Shown here: positions 14,886 to 23,701 of the stretch, piece after piece | Layout: each line of letters starts with the position of its first letter | Position numbering within the stretch: the first letter of the stretch is position 1 | DNA from: Leptofilum sp050292445 | Lineage (GTDB): Bacteria; Chloroflexota; Anaerolineae; Promineifilales; Promineifilaceae | Assembly (NCBI GenBank): GCA_050292445.1 | Contig: JBNKLQ010000028.1 | Coordinates: forward strand, 1 to 33,784 | Reading direction: 5' to 3' | Length of the DNA stretch: 33,784 nucleotides | Position numbers and translations under genes: made by a program | Notes under the pieces: model-generated | The model's input: the letters and a program-made list of their open reading frames with translations, nothing else | Told to the model about the DNA's origin: nothing | Databases searched by the model: none

Positions 14886-17099
14886 ATGACGACAATACCT
14901 CAAAGACAAACTCGATTTAATCTACCGCCTGATTTCCAGGCGCAAATCAACCGTTTTGTGACAGAACAAATTACCCGCTCCTGGCTGCTTACCCTCTGGC
15001 TGATTGTGCTTACGCTATTCACAATCAACACGATTGTGGGGCGCGTGCAGGCAGCGCCGGTATCTACCATTTTAGTCCTCATTGTGTGGGCGGCTACCGT
15101 TATTTTGGTGGCTGTTAATGAATTACGTCATAAGCACAATGCGTTGTCGCTTTGGCTAAAGAACAATATGTATAACACAATCACCAACATACAGATCAGC
15201 TTGCTGATTGTGTTAGGGCTCATTGCCGCCATTATTGGTTTTTACAATTATGCCTGGGTCAATGCTAGCTTTTTATCGGTGCCAGCAGCCAAATACCGGG
15301 CCGAGTTGGTTAGTGCAAACAGCCAAGAATATTGTTTTACGATGGGTGGAGTAGACCTTGATATTTCTCCGACGACCATCGTTGAAGAACCTACAGATCA
15401 ATGCTTTCCCGCCTCCCAGCTTACATCATCGATAGAAGGTGTGGTAGGCGAAGTCCCCACTTCTTTTTGTTTCGATGACTCTCCCAGCGACCCCGAAAAT
15501 GGTGTTACCTGCTTTGAAAGCATTGCCTCAAATCCTGATTTTTCCGATCATCCCGACTTCTTCGTCGTTGAGCGGAAATTCACTGGCGCCAATTGGGGTG
15601 CTGTAGAAGCCAATATGACCACCTTAATGATCTTCCGTTTCAACCGGGATGAAGTATGGCGCATATGGGCCATCATTATTCTGCTAGGTGTACTGCTGGT
15701 TCCTACCACGATTGTCTACCGGGGCAGTTTTCAAAATAAACGTCTTCGCCAGATCCTCACCTATTTGTGGTTGGCCTCGCCTATCCTCGTTTACCTCTTC
15801 TTGCGTGGTGTAGACCCTGTGCCGTTTGAGGGCTCCGTAATTTCGGGCATTTGGAACGAGACGTTTGCCTGGACGGGGCCTTTGCAAGAGTTAACGGATG
15901 CAGGGCAAATTACGGTGGTAAACGGCCGTCCCTTCCTGCGTGGTGACGAAGGTGTCTTAAGCCCCATCAGCAGCGGGGCGCGCCTGCGAGCGACCTTTAC
16001 CGGTAACCGAGACCTGTTTGGTGTGTTAGGGCTCATCATTTTTGGCGGCCTGACCTGGTTTCTTAACCGGCGTTACCCGCCAAAAGAACGTGAAGGCGAG
16101 CTGGTCAGGTTTGGTCGGGCAGTTTTGCGAATTTTACTGATCGTTTCGGCCGTACTGGCCTTCCTGGCGCTGTTGCAGGTAGTCACCATGCTCATCGGCT
16201 CCATAAGCTACACTCGTGAATTACTTGTTAATGAAACACCACAACAAGTTACCCAACCGATTTTCTCTAGTATCGACCCCGATGTGAACTGGGGTGGCTT
16301 CTTGCTAACCCTTATCATCACCATTTTTGCCATCGTGGTCTCTTTCCCAATAGGTCTGATCCTGGCTTTAGGGCGTCGCAGCAAGATTCGTGGCATCCCT
16401 GCCTGGCTCACCTATGGAGCGGCTCTTGTCATTGCCATTTTGGGCCTTGTCAACAGCACCCCCACGCTAATCGAAGCAGCCCGCAACAATTTCGAGCTGG
16501 TTTTGGCTTACTGGCCAATCTTTGTTCTGATTATTGCTTACGCTTTCCAGCGAACCTTCAATGGCAATGTATTGGCCGCCTTCAGTACGCTCTACATTGA
16601 GTTTGTGCGTGGCGTGCCGCTCATCACCGTGATCTTTAGTGCTCAAATCCTTTTCCCGATTTTGCTGCCCCCAGGCTTGGAAATTCTCAATACCTGGCGT
16701 GTTTTGTGGGCCTTCGCCCTTTTTGCCGCTGCTTATCTGGCTGAAAACGTGCGCGGTGGTTTACAAGCTATCCCGAACGGACAATACGAAGCGGCCGATT
16801 CGCTGGGATTTAGTGCTTACCAAAAGTATCGGCTCATCATTCTGCCACAAGCTTTGCGCGTGGTGATTCCAGCCATTGTGGGCCAGTTCATCGGCCTGTT
16901 CAAAGACACAACGTTGGTAGCCATCGTGGGTATGTTCGATATATTGGGCGTGGCCAACGCCATTGCCGCCCAAGAAGATTGGTTAGGCGTGCGACGAGAG
17001 CCGTACATCTTCCTGGCCCTACTCTACTTCGTTGGCTCTGCACTAATGACCGCTTACAGCCGCCGCCTGGAGAAACAAACTGGCCTGGGTGAAAGATAA
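14886..17099 (+). CDS. aapM: Amino-acid ABC transporter permease (AapM-like), enlarged
   Basis: 737 residues, about twice the usual AapM length. The C-terminal permease core is clear: WGGFLLTLIITIFAIVVSFPIG, LGRRSKIRGIP, IEFVRGVPLITVIF, LAENVRGGLQAIPNGQYEAADSLGF (EAA loop), LIILPQALRVVIPAIVGQFIGLFKDTTLV. The N-terminal half has several extra membrane helices and an extracytoplasmic loop of about 126-235 with four cysteines (C150, C173, C195, C209), and a second loop at about 308-375. A further insert with two predicted helices separates LGRRSKI from IEFVRGVP. The start follows GGAGAG and is 2 bases from the aapQ stop, so the two are co-translated and likely form the heterodimeric pore. Confidence 0.9.
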   Translation: MTTIPQRQTRFNLPPDFQAQINRFVTEQITRSWLLTLWLIVLTLFTINTIVGRVQAAPVSTILVLIVWAATVILVAVNELRHKHNALSLWLKNNMYNTITNIQISLLIVLGLIAAIIGFYNYAWVNASFLSVPAAKYRAELVSANSQEYCFTMGGVDLDISPTTIVEEPTDQCFPASQLTSSIEGVVGEVPTSFCFDDSPSDPENGVTCFESIASNPDFSDHPDFFVVERKFTGANWGAVEANMTTLMIFRFNRDEVWRIWAIIILLGVLLVPTTIVYRGSFQNKRLRQILTYLWLASPILVYLFLRGVDPVPFEGSVISGIWNETFAWTGPLQELTDAGQITVVNGRPFLRGDEGVLSPISSGARLRATFTGNRDLFGVLGLIIFGGLTWFLNRRYPPKEREGELVRFGRAVLRILLIVSAVLAFLALLQVVTMLIGSISYTRELLVNETPQQVTQPIFSSIDPDVNWGGFLLTLIITIFAIVVSFPIGLILALGRRSKIRGIPAWLTYGAALVIAILGLVNSTPTLIEAARNNFELVLAYWPIFVLIIAYAFQRTFNGNVLAAFSTLYIEFVRGVPLITVIFSAQILFPILLPPGLEILNTWRVLWAFALFAAAYLAENVRGGLQAIPNGQYEAADSLGFSAYQKYRLIILPQALRVVIPAIVGQFIGLFKDTTLVAIVGMFDILGVANAIAAQEDWLGVRREPYIFLALLYFVGSALMTAYSRRLEKQTGLGER

Positions 17100-17178
17100 A
17101 ATGATTGTGGCGAGGAGTTAGAGGCTAGTAAAAGCAACCAGCCACTAACCACCAGTCACTGCTTTCAGGAGAGAAAAA

Positions 17179-17943
17179 ATGACAACAGCAGCAACGCTTA
17201 CGCAGATGGAAGACGTCATTGTGGCGCAAAATATTAATAAATGGTACGGTGATTTTCAGGCACTGCGTGATGTAAGCCTGACAGTGAAGTCGGGTGAGGT
17301 GATTGTGATTTTGGGGCCTTCTGGCTCAGGCAAATCAACATTCATTCGCACACTAAACCGCTTGGAAGAGCATCAAAGTGGCAACATCATTATTGATGGC
17401 ATTACCCTCAGCCACGATGTGCGCAACATTGCTGAGATTCGGCGGGACGTGGGAATGGTGTTCCAGCAGTTTAATCTGTTCCCCCACTTGACAGTGTTAG
17501 AAAATGTGACGCTGGCCCCGATTCATGTGCGCAAATGGTCAAGGGAACGGTCGGAAGAGGTGGCCATGAAATGGCTCACCCGCGTCGGCATTCCAGAGCA
17601 GGCGGGCAAATATCCCGGCCAGCTCTCTGGTGGTCAGCAGCAGCGTGTGGCCATTGCTCGTACGCTAGCGATGGAACCAAACATCCTGCTGTTTGATGAG
17701 CCAACCTCGGCTCTGGACCCAGAAATGATTAAGGAAGTGCTGGACGTGATGCGCGATCTGGCGCGGTCTGGCTATACGATTCTGGCTGTTACCCATGAAA
17801 TGGGCTTTGCTCGTGAGGTGGCCGACCGGGTGATCTTTATGGATGCGGGGCAAATTGTGGAGATCAATACGCCAGAGGATTTCTTCACCAATCCGAAGAA
17901 TGACCGGACGAAGTTGTTCTTGTCACAGATTTTGCATCATTAA
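17179..17943 (+). CDS. aapP: Amino-acid ABC transporter ATP-binding protein (AapP/GlnQ-like)
   Basis: 254 residues. Walker A GPSGSGKS is at 46-53, Q-loop glutamine about 96 (VFQQFNLFPH), signature LSGGQQQR at 149-156, Walker B ILLFDEP at 169-175, and the H-loop in VTHEMGF. The FPHLTVLENV and EMGFAREVADRV blocks are typical of polar amino-acid importers. It energises the AapQM permease from the cytoplasmic face. A GGAG ribosome site precedes the ATG; 79 bases separate it from aapM. A GTTGCAAGT-type repeat follows the stop. Confidence 0.96.
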   Translation: MTTAATLTQMEDVIVAQNINKWYGDFQALRDVSLTVKSGEVIVILGPSGSGKSTFIRTLNRLEEHQSGNIIIDGITLSHDVRNIAEIRRDVGMVFQQFNLFPHLTVLENVTLAPIHVRKWSRERSEEVAMKWLTRVGIPEQAGKYPGQLSGGQQQRVAIARTLAMEPNILLFDEPTSALDPEMIKEVLDVMRDLARSGYTILAVTHEMGFAREVADRVIFMDAGQIVEINTPEDFFTNPKNDRTKLFLSQILHH

Positions 17944-17945
17944 TC

Positions 17946-18012
17946 GAGTTGCAAGTGAGCAAGTAGCAGGTTGCAAGTGGCCTACTTACTTGCAACCTGC
18001 CACCTGCAACTT
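17946..18012. repeat. GTTGCAAGT-type intergenic inverted repeat, copy 2
   Basis: It starts GAGTTGCAAGTGAGCAAGTA, with CAGGTTGCAAGTGG and ACTTGCAACCTGCC as internal complementary arms, and ends CACCTGCAACTT. Relative of the element at 6889-6963. It lies between the convergent ends of aapP and the solute-binding protein gene at 18021, and its dyad could act as a bidirectional transcription stop. Confidence 0.75.
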
Positions 18013-18020
18013 TTCACTTT

Positions 18021-19940
18021 TTACTTTTGGAACCAGACAAGTTGGGGCTTGAGCTGCGCTGCTTGCACAGGGGGCGAGCCGCTTTGAACGGCCGTTATCA
18101 TATCCCAATTAAATAGCGTTTGTTCATCAATTAAAACGGGACGGCTAAAGGGGAAAGCCGTGCGCATGGTGTTGGCTAAATCATGCGGCAGGCGGCTCCA
18201 AAATTGGCTGGCGGTGGCTACCGAGGGCCGGGCGGGGACAAAACGGAAGCGGGCGGAGGGAGCCTGATACGTGAGAAACTTTAGCCATTCCCAGGCGGCA
18301 TACGGCCGTTCCGATTCCATCGTTACAAACGCCCCATGCACCCACAGCGGCGTAATGCCATCAAACCGGTCGGACCCGGGGAAGGGCACCACCCCCATCG
18401 GATTCATTTGCACCCGCAGTTCATACAGTAGCGGCGACTCTACCCAGATGGCAGCACGGCGCCGCGCAGACTGCCAGTTGGATAACACCCCGGCACGCTC
18501 AGTTTCGCTCATCTGCGTAAAATCAGGAATTTGGCCAGGCTGGCCAGCCAGCGAATGATACCAGTTCAGCGTGGCAGCAACAGCTTCGGGCGTTAGCGGC
18601 TGGTCGCACAGCACGGTGGCTTCTTCGCAATTGTTTTCCCAATTGTACGCGTAAGAAAAAAGCGCGTCTGGACCTACATCCAAGAAACCCCACGCCAACG
18701 CGCCATTTTTAGCAGACTGTCCGTGAGAAACGGCCGTCATATCCGTCATCATCTCCTGCCAGGTCCAACGGATGGTAGGTTCCGGCTCGCCCGCATCACG
18801 GTAGGCGTTTTTGTCGTAATAAATGACGCTCATGCGACCGGCCAGCGGCATAAACCACATGCGCTCTCGCCACCAGACCCCCTGCCACAGCTGCTCATAA
18901 AAATCGGACCGGTCGAAACGGCCGTCTGTCTGCATCAGGGGGGTAAGGTCACGCACCGCACCCGCTGCCAGCAGCGCTTCTGTGGGGGCCACGCCGACGC
19001 CGTCTAGTTCAGCCAAATCGGCCAGCGTGGGTTGCGCGGTGTCCAGATAAACCAATTCAATAATGATGCGCGGGTTTTGGGCCATGAATTGGGCAGCGGC
19101 CGTTTCATAATTAATCAAGGGATATTCACTGGTGGGAACGCCAAAACGAAGCGTAATCTGGCTAAAACGGTCAGCCAGACGGCCGTCTAGCAATTGCCAA
19201 AACAGGTCAGACGGTGCGCCAGTTTCATCCAGACCTACGAGGCGAGGCGAGGGTACTCGCAAGTTATCAGAAGCGGCCGTTTCTTGAAAATCTTTGGCCA
19301 GGGTGATGGTAAACGGCCGTTCCATTGTCGGACACGCATCGGCACACAAGGTGAGCATCTGCTCTGTAATGTGCTGGCCTACCTGCTGGGCCAGATCGGT
19401 ATCGGTTTGGAAGTAGCTTAGCCTGCCCCAAACGTAATTGCTGGCGGTAAAGCTGCCCCAATAGTTAGGCGCTTCCGGTTGACGAATCAGCGTACTGTCT
19501 GGCTGACGCTGCCAGAAAGCCACACGCTGCAACGTCTGGTTGTCTTCTATCCATTGTAGGTTGGCCCAAATGTAGCTGTCATGCTGTTCGGCGTGGGTAA
19601 CGGTTGGCGTGTGGTGGTAAAAACGGCCGTTCAACGGCTGCAACTGCGCCGTGACCCAGGCGGGATCATCAGCCTGGAAACTGTAAAATAACGCCCCATC
19701 CCCGCTCAGATAAGCATCCCTTTCAAAATCCAGAGCAGCTTGCACCTGCTGCTGCAACGCCCGCTCCGAACTGGCCAGCTGATCCTGTACGCTGCGCCAG
19801 CCCCACCATAGCCCAAAGAGGAAAACGGCCGTTATCCCCAGCCACAGCCAAAGTCGCGACGATTGGGAAACGGCCGTGTCCGGTTGAGGCATTACGTCAT
19901 CCTCATCCTCGCCAATTTGCCAATCAAATCGCTCGCTCAT
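18021..19940 (-). CDS. Membrane-tethered extracellular solute-binding protein (family 1-like)
   Basis: 639 residues. A short acidic cytoplasmic tail (1-28) is followed by one membrane helix (about 30-47, WLWLGITAVFLFGLWWGW), with no lipobox. Residues about 50-170 form an extra domain (ALDFERDAYLSGDGALFYSFQADDPAW...), NTF2/DUF4440-like by eye only. Residues about 265-639 are a sugar-type solute-binding fold: QITLRFGVPTSEYPL, PRIIIELVYLD, VGVAPTEALLAAGAVRDLTPLM, FYEQLWQGVWW, MSVIYYDKNAYRDAG, TWQEMMTDMTA. No permease or ATPase lies nearby, so it may be a sensor or serve a distant transporter. Nine ACGGCCGT octamers lie in this gene. Confidence 0.8.
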   Translation of the reverse strand: MSERFDWQIGEDEDDVMPQPDTAVSQSSRLWLWLGITAVFLFGLWWGWRSVQDQLASSERALQQQVQAALDFERDAYLSGDGALFYSFQADDPAWVTAQLQPLNGRFYHHTPTVTHAEQHDSYIWANLQWIEDNQTLQRVAFWQRQPDSTLIRQPEAPNYWGSFTASNYVWGRLSYFQTDTDLAQQVGQHITEQMLTLCADACPTMERPFTITLAKDFQETAASDNLRVPSPRLVGLDETGAPSDLFWQLLDGRLADRFSQITLRFGVPTSEYPLINYETAAAQFMAQNPRIIIELVYLDTAQPTLADLAELDGVGVAPTEALLAAGAVRDLTPLMQTDGRFDRSDFYEQLWQGVWWRERMWFMPLAGRMSVIYYDKNAYRDAGEPEPTIRWTWQEMMTDMTAVSHGQSAKNGALAWGFLDVGPDALFSYAYNWENNCEEATVLCDQPLTPEAVAATLNWYHSLAGQPGQIPDFTQMSETERAGVLSNWQSARRRAAIWVESPLLYELRVQMNPMGVVPFPGSDRFDGITPLWVHGAFVTMESERPYAAWEWLKFLTYQAPSARFRFVPARPSVATASQFWSRLPHDLANTMRTAFPFSRPVLIDEQTLFNWDMITAVQSGSPPVQAAQLKPQLVWFQK

Positions 19941-20070
19941 ATGTCACCATGTGGGTTTGTGGGGTCTATTTGCTGCTGAATCGGTGACGCAAGTATAAAA
20001 CAAAAGGGATTATCTTGCATCCACTAATGGCACCTTCGCAAGGTTTTTCAGTAGTAGAGATCAATGGCAC

Positions 20071-20137
20071 GCCGATAAACGCAGATGACGCAGATAGAAT
20101 ATAAAAATCAGCGTTTATCAGCGTTCATCTGCGTCCC
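20071..20137. repeat. ACGCAGAT-type intergenic inverted repeat, copy 1
   Basis: GATAAACGCAGATGACGCAG on the left and ATCAGCGTTCATCTGCGTCC on the right are imperfect complements around an AT centre. Its right arm contains the stop codon of the HD gene (20118-20120). Relatives lie at 20915-20975 and 33591-33661. Confidence 0.7.
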
Positions 20138-20777
20138 ATTCATAAAAAGGCCTCAGGAATTTCGCTGCGCAGTTGATCCAAAACGCCTGCATAAACGCAT
20201 TGCGCCGGGTGGCTTCATCGCGGGCGGCCTGCGTGTGCAGCGTTTGGCCAATTTTGAACAGCTTGCGGTAAAAATGGTCAATGGTGTAAGCCAGATCATC
20301 TGGTTCACGCTGTTCACAAAATGGATCTGCGGATTGGTACAACGGCCGTTGCAAAGCCCCGCCCACCAGCAAACAGCGCGCCACACCAATGGCCCCAATC
20401 GCATCCAGCCGATCCGCATCTTGCACCACCTTTGCCTCCAGCGTGGTCGGGGCAATCCCGGCGCTAAAGCTGTGCGCCGCAATGGCATGGGCAATGTTAG
20501 CCAAATGCTGCTCAGGATAATTGATGCTGCGTAAAAAGCGCACCGCTTCGGTTGCTGCCAGTCGCGAAGCTTCATGCCGGTTGGCTGCATTTTTGGGCAG
20601 CGTCACACAATCATGCAGCCAGGCGGCGGGAATCACCACGGCCAGTTCTGCGCCCTCTAGCTCGGCCAAGCGCCGCGCCATCTGCACTACCCGCTGGATG
20701 TGCGCCATGTCGTGGGCCGAATCGGTCGTCATTTGCTGCTCCAAATATCCTGCGAACGTGGCTTCTAACCCTTTCAT
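20118..20777 (-). CDS. HD-domain phosphohydrolase (YedJ-like)
   Basis: 219 residues from the ATG at 20777 (MKGLEATFAGYLEQQM); ATG 20801 and TTG 20825 are alternatives, but the extra bases resemble the local GCAAGTGAGC repeat. The HD signature is present: DMAHIQRVV (H26), WLHDCV (H55-D56) and QDADRLDAIGAIG (D120/D122), the set that binds a metal pair. YedJ-type proteins are small soluble phosphohydrolases with uncertain substrate. The last residues (EWDADER) and the stop are encoded by an intergenic-type repeat. It lies upstream of the solute-binding protein gene on the same strand. Confidence 0.88.
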   Translation of the reverse strand: MKGLEATFAGYLEQQMTTDSAHDMAHIQRVVQMARRLAELEGAELAVVIPAAWLHDCVTLPKNAANRHEASRLAATEAVRFLRSINYPEQHLANIAHAIAAHSFSAGIAPTTLEAKVVQDADRLDAIGAIGVARCLLVGGALQRPLYQSADPFCEQREPDDLAYTIDHFYRKLFKIGQTLHTQAARDEATRRNAFMQAFWINCAAKFLRPFYEWDADER

Positions 20778-20914
20778 GCTCACTTGCTCACTGGTCTCCA
20801 TTTTCTCAGCTATCTCTGCGTCCAACGCCCCGATTTTAGCACAGAGCAGGTGGCCAAACGGCCGTTCGCCAACATTCGCCCAATCCCCATTTTCATGCTA
20901 TGAATAGGCAAAAA

Positions 20915-20975
20915 TATCCGCAGATAACACGATGAGCGCCGATTTTTCCTCTGCGCCTCCGCGCCTCTGCGTTCC
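20915..20975. repeat. ACGCAGAT-type intergenic repeat, copy 2
   Basis: ATCCGCAGATAACACGATG is followed by CTCTGCGCCTCCGCGCCTCTGCG; a degenerate member of the group at 20071 and 33591. It lies between the divergent HD and aldo/keto reductase genes and so lies in their promoter region. Confidence 0.55.
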
Positions 20976-20995
20976 AATTATTTTAAAAGGAGCTA

Positions 20996-21982
20996 ATGAT
21001 GAACGAACGGCCGTTTGGCAAAGAAACAACCACTGTATCAGAAATTGGACTGGGCACCTGGCAGCTTGGCGGCGACTGGGGCACCGTGACGGATCAGGAG
21101 GCGGACGTGATTTTGCAAACGGCCGTAGACCACGGCGTCACCTTCTTCGACACGGCCGATGTGTACGGCAGCGGCGTGAGCGAACAGCGCATCGCCCGCT
21201 TTTTGCAGCGGCACGCCGGGCGCGTGTTTGTGGCCACCAAACTCGGCCGGTCTGACAATCCCGGCTGGCCAGAGAATTTTACGATGGCCACCATGCGCCA
21301 GCACACCGAGGATTCTCTGCGCCGCTTGCAGGTCGAGGCACTCGATCTCACCCAACTGCACTGCATCCCCACCGAGGAGTTCAAACGGGGCGATGTGTTT
21401 GACCACTTGCGCACGCTCAAGCAGGAGGGCAAAATCAAGCGGTTTGGTGCCAGCGTAGAATCCATGGAAGAAGCGCTCATCTGCCTGGAGCAGGATGGGC
21501 TGGCCTCACTGCAAATCATCTTCAACATCTTCCGCCAAAAGCCCATCCATACCTTGTTTGAAAAAGCCCAAGCCAAAGGGGTGGCCATCATCGTGCGGCT
21601 GCCGCTGGCCTCTGGCCTGCTGGCGGGCAAGTTCACCGTCAACACCACCTTCCCCGAGGACGATCACCGCAACTACAATCGGGATGGCGCGTCGTTTAAC
21701 GTGGGCGAGACGTTTGCCGGGCTGCCCTTTGAACTGGGGGTCTCTCTGGCGGACCAGCTCAAACCGCTAGTGCCGGAGGGCATGACGATGGCCCAGATGG
21801 CGCAGCGCTGGGTGCTGGACTTCCCCGCCGTAACCACGATCATCACGGGGGCCTCACGGGCAGAACAGGTGGGATGGAATACGGCCGTCTCCCAACTCCC
21901 TCCCCTCTCCCCCGACCTGCATCAAACCCTGGCCACCTTCTACCAAAACAACGTCACCGACCACATCCGTGGCCCGTATTAA
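20996..21982 (+). CDS. Aldo/keto reductase
   Basis: 328 residues. The catalytic tetrad is complete: D52 and Y57 (FFDTADVYGSG), K82 (VFVATKLG), H122 (LTQLHCIP). The TIM-barrel pattern continues to the NADPH-binding end (TTIITGASRAEQVGWN). It reduces carbonyl compounds with NAD(P)H in the cytoplasm; the substrate is unknown. The ATG at 20996 is preceded by AAAGGAG. It lies upstream of the rhomboid gene on the same strand, separated by an inverted repeat, with no functional link evident. Confidence 0.95.
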   Translation: MMNERPFGKETTTVSEIGLGTWQLGGDWGTVTDQEADVILQTAVDHGVTFFDTADVYGSGVSEQRIARFLQRHAGRVFVATKLGRSDNPGWPENFTMATMRQHTEDSLRRLQVEALDLTQLHCIPTEEFKRGDVFDHLRTLKQEGKIKRFGASVESMEEALICLEQDGLASLQIIFNIFRQKPIHTLFEKAQAKGVAIIVRLPLASGLLAGKFTVNTTFPEDDHRNYNRDGASFNVGETFAGLPFELGVSLADQLKPLVPEGMTMAQMAQRWVLDFPAVTTIITGASRAEQVGWNTAVSQLPPLSPDLHQTLATFYQNNVTDHIRGPY

Positions 21983-21995
21983 ATTCACCAACGAC

Positions 21996-22051
21996 AACCT
22001 CCCGCAGGTTTGTGCCAGATCGATGACCATTTACAGAACCTGCGGGAGGTT
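21996..22051. repeat. AACCTCCCGCAGGTT inverted repeat
   Basis: AACCTCCCGCAGGTT (21996-22010) and AACCTGCGGGAGGTT (22037-22051) are perfect 15-base complements around a 26-base centre. Each arm is itself nearly palindromic (AACCT...AGGTT), as in the element at 25757-25849. It separates the aldo/keto reductase and rhomboid genes; the right arm ends 18 bases before the rhomboid ATG. Confidence 0.85.
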
Positions 22052-22069
22052 AACCACGAGGAGCAGAAA

Positions 22070-22819
22070 ATGATTCCAATTGGTGACGACAACCGCGACC
22101 GCACCATCACGCCCTACGTCAACTATGCCCTCATTGCGATCAACCTGATTGTCTTTATCGTTTTTCAGGGGATGGGCAACAACCTGGAATTCACCTACGC
22201 CTTTTCCACTGTGCCCCAGGAAATTGTCACCGGCCAGGATGTGGTGACACAACCCCAGCAGTTCCAGGACCCCAGCACCGGCCAGATTTTTACCCTGCCT
22301 GGCCTGCAGCCTACACCCATCTCTGTCTATATCACCCTGCTCACCGCCATGTTTATGCACGGCGGCTGGGCACATATCGGCGGCAACATGCTCTACCTGT
22401 GGATTTTTGGCGACAATTTAGAAGATCGCATGGGACACGGCCGTTACCTGCTCTTTTACCTGCTGGTGGGGCTGCTGGCCTCACTGGCCCACGTTTTTGC
22501 CTCCGTCCTCATCGGTGACAACTTGCAGATTCCCAGCCTGGGTGCTTCCGGGGCCATCGCCGGCGTACTGGGCGGCTACCTGCTGCTGTTCCCGCGCCGC
22601 CGCGTCACCGTCATTTTGGTGCGCGTGGTGACTCAAGTGCGGGCCATTTTTGCCGTCGGTTTATGGTTTGTGCTGCAATTGGTGGGGGGGCTGGGCACGC
22701 TCAGCGGCAGCAGCGATGGCGTCGCCTATGCTGCCCACATCGGTGGCTTCATCGCCGGTCTGGCGCTGGTTAGACTATTTGATGCTGGTCGTAGGCCACC
22801 ACGAACCCAAAATTGGTAA
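22070..22819 (+). CDS. Rhomboid family intramembrane serine protease
   Basis: 250 residues from the ATG at 22070, preceded by GAGGAG; a longer frame to 22010 would run through the inverted repeat and is rejected. Six membrane helices are visible. The catalytic serine is S160 in GASGAIAG and the histidine is H223 in AAHIGGF; AMFMHGGWAHIGGNMLYLW is the conserved L1/H-x-x-x-N block. A hydrophilic insert (about 45-80) after the first helix is outside. It cleaves membrane proteins within the bilayer; substrates are unknown. Confidence 0.95.
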   Translation: MIPIGDDNRDRTITPYVNYALIAINLIVFIVFQGMGNNLEFTYAFSTVPQEIVTGQDVVTQPQQFQDPSTGQIFTLPGLQPTPISVYITLLTAMFMHGGWAHIGGNMLYLWIFGDNLEDRMGHGRYLLFYLLVGLLASLAHVFASVLIGDNLQIPSLGASGAIAGVLGGYLLLFPRRRVTVILVRVVTQVRAIFAVGLWFVLQLVGGLGTLSGSSDGVAYAAHIGGFIAGLALVRLFDAGRRPPRTQNW

Positions 22820-22883
22820 ATCGAAAAAAAATCGGTCAGAGAACCTTGTTGATAAATTTTGGTCAAGCGATAAACGATTAATA

Positions 22884-22930
22884 ATAAAAAGATGCCCTGG
22901 TCTGCGTAATTCCATGCGCAGGTCAGGGCA
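22884..22930 (-). terminator. Rho-independent terminator of the TetR-SRPBCC-TfoX operon
   Basis: TGCCCTGGTCTGCG (from 22893) pairs with CGCAGGTCAGGGCA (to 22930) over 14 bases with two G-U pairs. On the minus strand the stem is followed by CTTTTTATTATT. It begins 6 bases after the TfoX-like stop at 22937. Confidence 0.88.
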
Positions 22931-22936
22931 CTAACG

Positions 22937-23245
22937 CTACTGCCCCAGAAAATGGTATGCTTCTGATGCTAATCCCGGCCAATCATCTTGAAATGTAGCA
23001 GGCACGGCCAGCCATTCCTTCATCAAACGGCCGTGACCGGGATCAAAATTCGCGCCCAATCCCCCTGCTACCAATGCATCTACCCGATCCTTGGGCAGCT
23101 TAACTACCAATTCCTCCTTAACCAGCAGGGCAAACACTTTGCCCTTGACCTTTAGCCCCGGTGAACCGAACATCCTACCGGAGGTCACGGCCCCGTCAGC
23201 AGCATAACCCGCTGCAATCTCAGCAAATCGTTCTTCGGCATTCAC
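22937..23245 (-). CDS. TfoX/Sxy N-terminal domain protein
   Basis: 102 residues, all one TfoX N-terminal domain: RMFGSPGLKVKGKVFALLVKEELVVKLP is the diagnostic stretch. In Haemophilus and E. coli, TfoX/Sxy activates competence genes with CRP, but stand-alone N-domain proteins like this are widespread and their role is unclear. It is the last gene of a three-gene minus-strand operon, 12 bases after the SRPBCC gene, and is followed by a clear terminator. Confidence 0.88.
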   Translation of the reverse strand: MNAEERFAEIAAGYAADGAVTSGRMFGSPGLKVKGKVFALLVKEELVVKLPKDRVDALVAGGLGANFDPGHGRLMKEWLAVPATFQDDWPGLASEAYHFLGQ

Positions 23246-23257
23246 GGCTTCTCACCC

Positions 23258-23677
23258 TTAGGCTGGTGTGATCGCCAACACGCGCTGCCGCAGATTCGCC
23301 AGCGTCATCTGGGCTGCTCCCTCCAACATCGGTACCATCTGGGTCGCCAGCGCAGGATCCGCAAAGGCCACCTCCCATACCATAAAAACCTCCGCGCCTT
23401 TTTCCGCTGGTAAAACGGAAAACCTTCCGCGCGAGACCTTCACTGGCAGCGGCGACTGTGTATGCTCAAAATGATAACTCATTTTTTCGGCCGAATAATC
23501 GCTGATCTGCTCCCGAATCTCGTGTCCTTCGGCATCAATGCAAATGCGTTGGTTACCTTCCACCCGCGCCTGCACAATACCAGGTATATACGCCGCTGCC
23601 TGTGCCAGATCACCCAACACCTGCCAGATCGCTGCCGGGGTTGCCTCAATGATCAAACTCTGCTCAATCTTGCTCAT
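23258..23677 (-). CDS. SRPBCC (START-like) domain protein
   Basis: 139 residues. The pattern SLIIEATPAAIWQVLGDLAQAAAYIPGIVQARVEG at the start and a final helix (LATQMVPMLEGAAQMTLANLRQRV) are those of polyketide cyclase/CoxG-like helix-grip proteins, which hold a hydrophobic ligand. No catalytic residues can be assigned. It lies between the TetR gene (24 bases upstream) and the TfoX-like gene (12 bases downstream), so is probably under control of that repressor. Confidence 0.88.
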   Translation of the reverse strand: MSKIEQSLIIEATPAAIWQVLGDLAQAAAYIPGIVQARVEGNQRICIDAEGHEIREQISDYSAEKMSYHFEHTQSPLPVKVSRGRFSVLPAEKGAEVFMVWEVAFADPALATQMVPMLEGAAQMTLANLRQRVLAITPA

Positions 23678-23701
23678 GGTTTCTCCTTGTCTATACTGGT
23701 T

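Noticed and set aside
22937..23245. TfoX-like protein as evidence that ACGGCCGT is a DNA-uptake sequence
   Set aside because: Only the N-terminal TfoX domain is present and such proteins occur in non-competent bacteria; no pilus or Com genes are in the window, so the link is speculation.
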